Shown: positions 63,665 through 64,000 of the stretch, one piece after another | How the letters are laid out: every line of letters starts with the position of its first letter | Position numbering within the stretch: position 1 is the first letter of the stretch | Source of the DNA: Hibiscus mutabilis | Taxonomy: Eukaryota > Streptophyta > Magnoliopsida > Malvales > Malvaceae | Direction: 5' to 3' | Assembly (NCBI GenBank): GCA_019671005.1 | Contig: CM033721.1 | Location: forward strand, 51,688,864 to 51,752,863 | DNA: 64,000 nt | Translations under genes and position numbers: made by a program | The notes under the pieces: generated by a model | The model's input: the letters and a program-made list of their open reading frames with translations, nothing else | Database searches by the model: none | What the model was told of the DNA's origin: nothing

Positions 63665-64000
63665 CAAGTTAAACTAAATGTGTTATAAACACTAAGGCAT
63701 GCCGATGATCCAGAAGAATGCCAACTTCTTCATGCCACGACAGAGTTTAACTTCGACGAGGAATTTAGTTGCCTCGGCAAATAAATTGCCGATCAAGAGG
63801 AACCTAAGGAGTATGAAGAACTGGTCGATGAGGAACAACAAGAAGAGGCAAATTGGCTTGTCAATCGACCAGGTACAAACTTTGAACCACTGGATTACTC
63901 AGGTAAGGAAGGTAAGCTCGAAAAGCCCTCTATTGAACAACCACCGATTCTTGAGTTGAAACAATTGCCAGAGCAACTAAAAATGCATACTTAGGAACCA
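63665..64000 (+). pseudogene. Athila protease-RT linker, window edge
   Basis: After the stop at 63662-63664 the region still reads like the Athila linker, with EKPSIEQPPILELKQLPEQL. One base of frame shift near 63975 moves the expected AYLG into another frame. RT should begin just past the window. Confidence 0.75.

Larger units (their letters stand above)
59252..64000 (+). mobile_element. Athila-type gypsy element (5' part)
   Basis: 5' LTR (59252-61191), primer binding site, gag and protease, cut by the window end before RT. It is inserted in the integrase of the older gypsy element. Gag has two stops and a frameshift; the gag C-terminus and protease are open for 398 codons. Recurrent TTGCCNNGGCAA palindromes run through LTR and coding region. 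Confidence 0.88.

Overview
The window is nuclear DNA of a flowering plant, most likely a eudicot. It is AT-rich, repeat-dense heterochromatin. The evidence is plant-type Ty1/copia and Ty3/gypsy elements (Athila-like and others), an initiator-Met-type primer binding site, a DUF1635-family plant gene, and captured pieces of plant Sec23, cullin and RCC1/FYVE genes. I see no tRNA, rRNA or CRISPR features. Almost every recognisable coding stretch belongs to a decayed retrotransposon.

Layout. (1) 761-16020, minus strand: a Ty1/copia array with three LTRs and two internal domains (LTR-int-LTR-int-LTR), bounded by one 5-bp target duplication (AGAAG). (2) 16433-18210: two non-autonomous elements with long terminal inverted repeats; one holds a (CCCTAA)n tract. 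(3) 20986-22097: two truncated 3' ends of minus-strand retroelements, then a solo LTR of the copia family in the opposite orientation (22098-23893). (4) 23949-41297, plus strand: a large gag-only gypsy-type element interrupted by a complete relative (24850-37178, target duplication TGCAC). Neither keeps a recognisable pol. Where pol should be there are tandem arrays whose units fold as sense-strand hairpins. (5) 42312-45521, minus strand: a 3.2-kb LTR retrotransposon whose uninterrupted 856-codon reading frame joins gag-like, Sec23, cullin and RCC1/PRAF-like pieces. (6) 48068-48658: a DUF1635-family gene or pseudogene, the only ordinary host gene I can name. (7) 49785-51465: inverted-repeat transposon sequence. 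(8) 51480-59251, plus strand: decayed gypsy sequence with an integrase tail, an LTR, then gag, protease, RT/RNase H and integrase pieces; it is split by an Athila-type solo LTR (56360-57778). (9) 59252-64000: an Athila-type element with 5' LTR, PBS, gag and protease, inserted in the gypsy integrase and running off the window.

Most notable signal. In the two nested gag-only elements at least five repeat families form hairpins in which paired bases change together. In the clearest array (34998-35608) all 14 six-base stems pair using only Watson-Crick or G-U pairs on the plus (element-sense) strand. This fits selection on element RNA structure and may be an undescribed RNA-level strategy of non-autonomous plant retrotransposons. 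The second notable object is the multi-gene chimeric reading frame, which also contains a former retroelement 3' end, as expected from template switching. The third is the three-LTR copia array, whose middle LTR is visibly mosaic.

All comparisons were made by eye. Domain names come from recognised motifs, not database searches.
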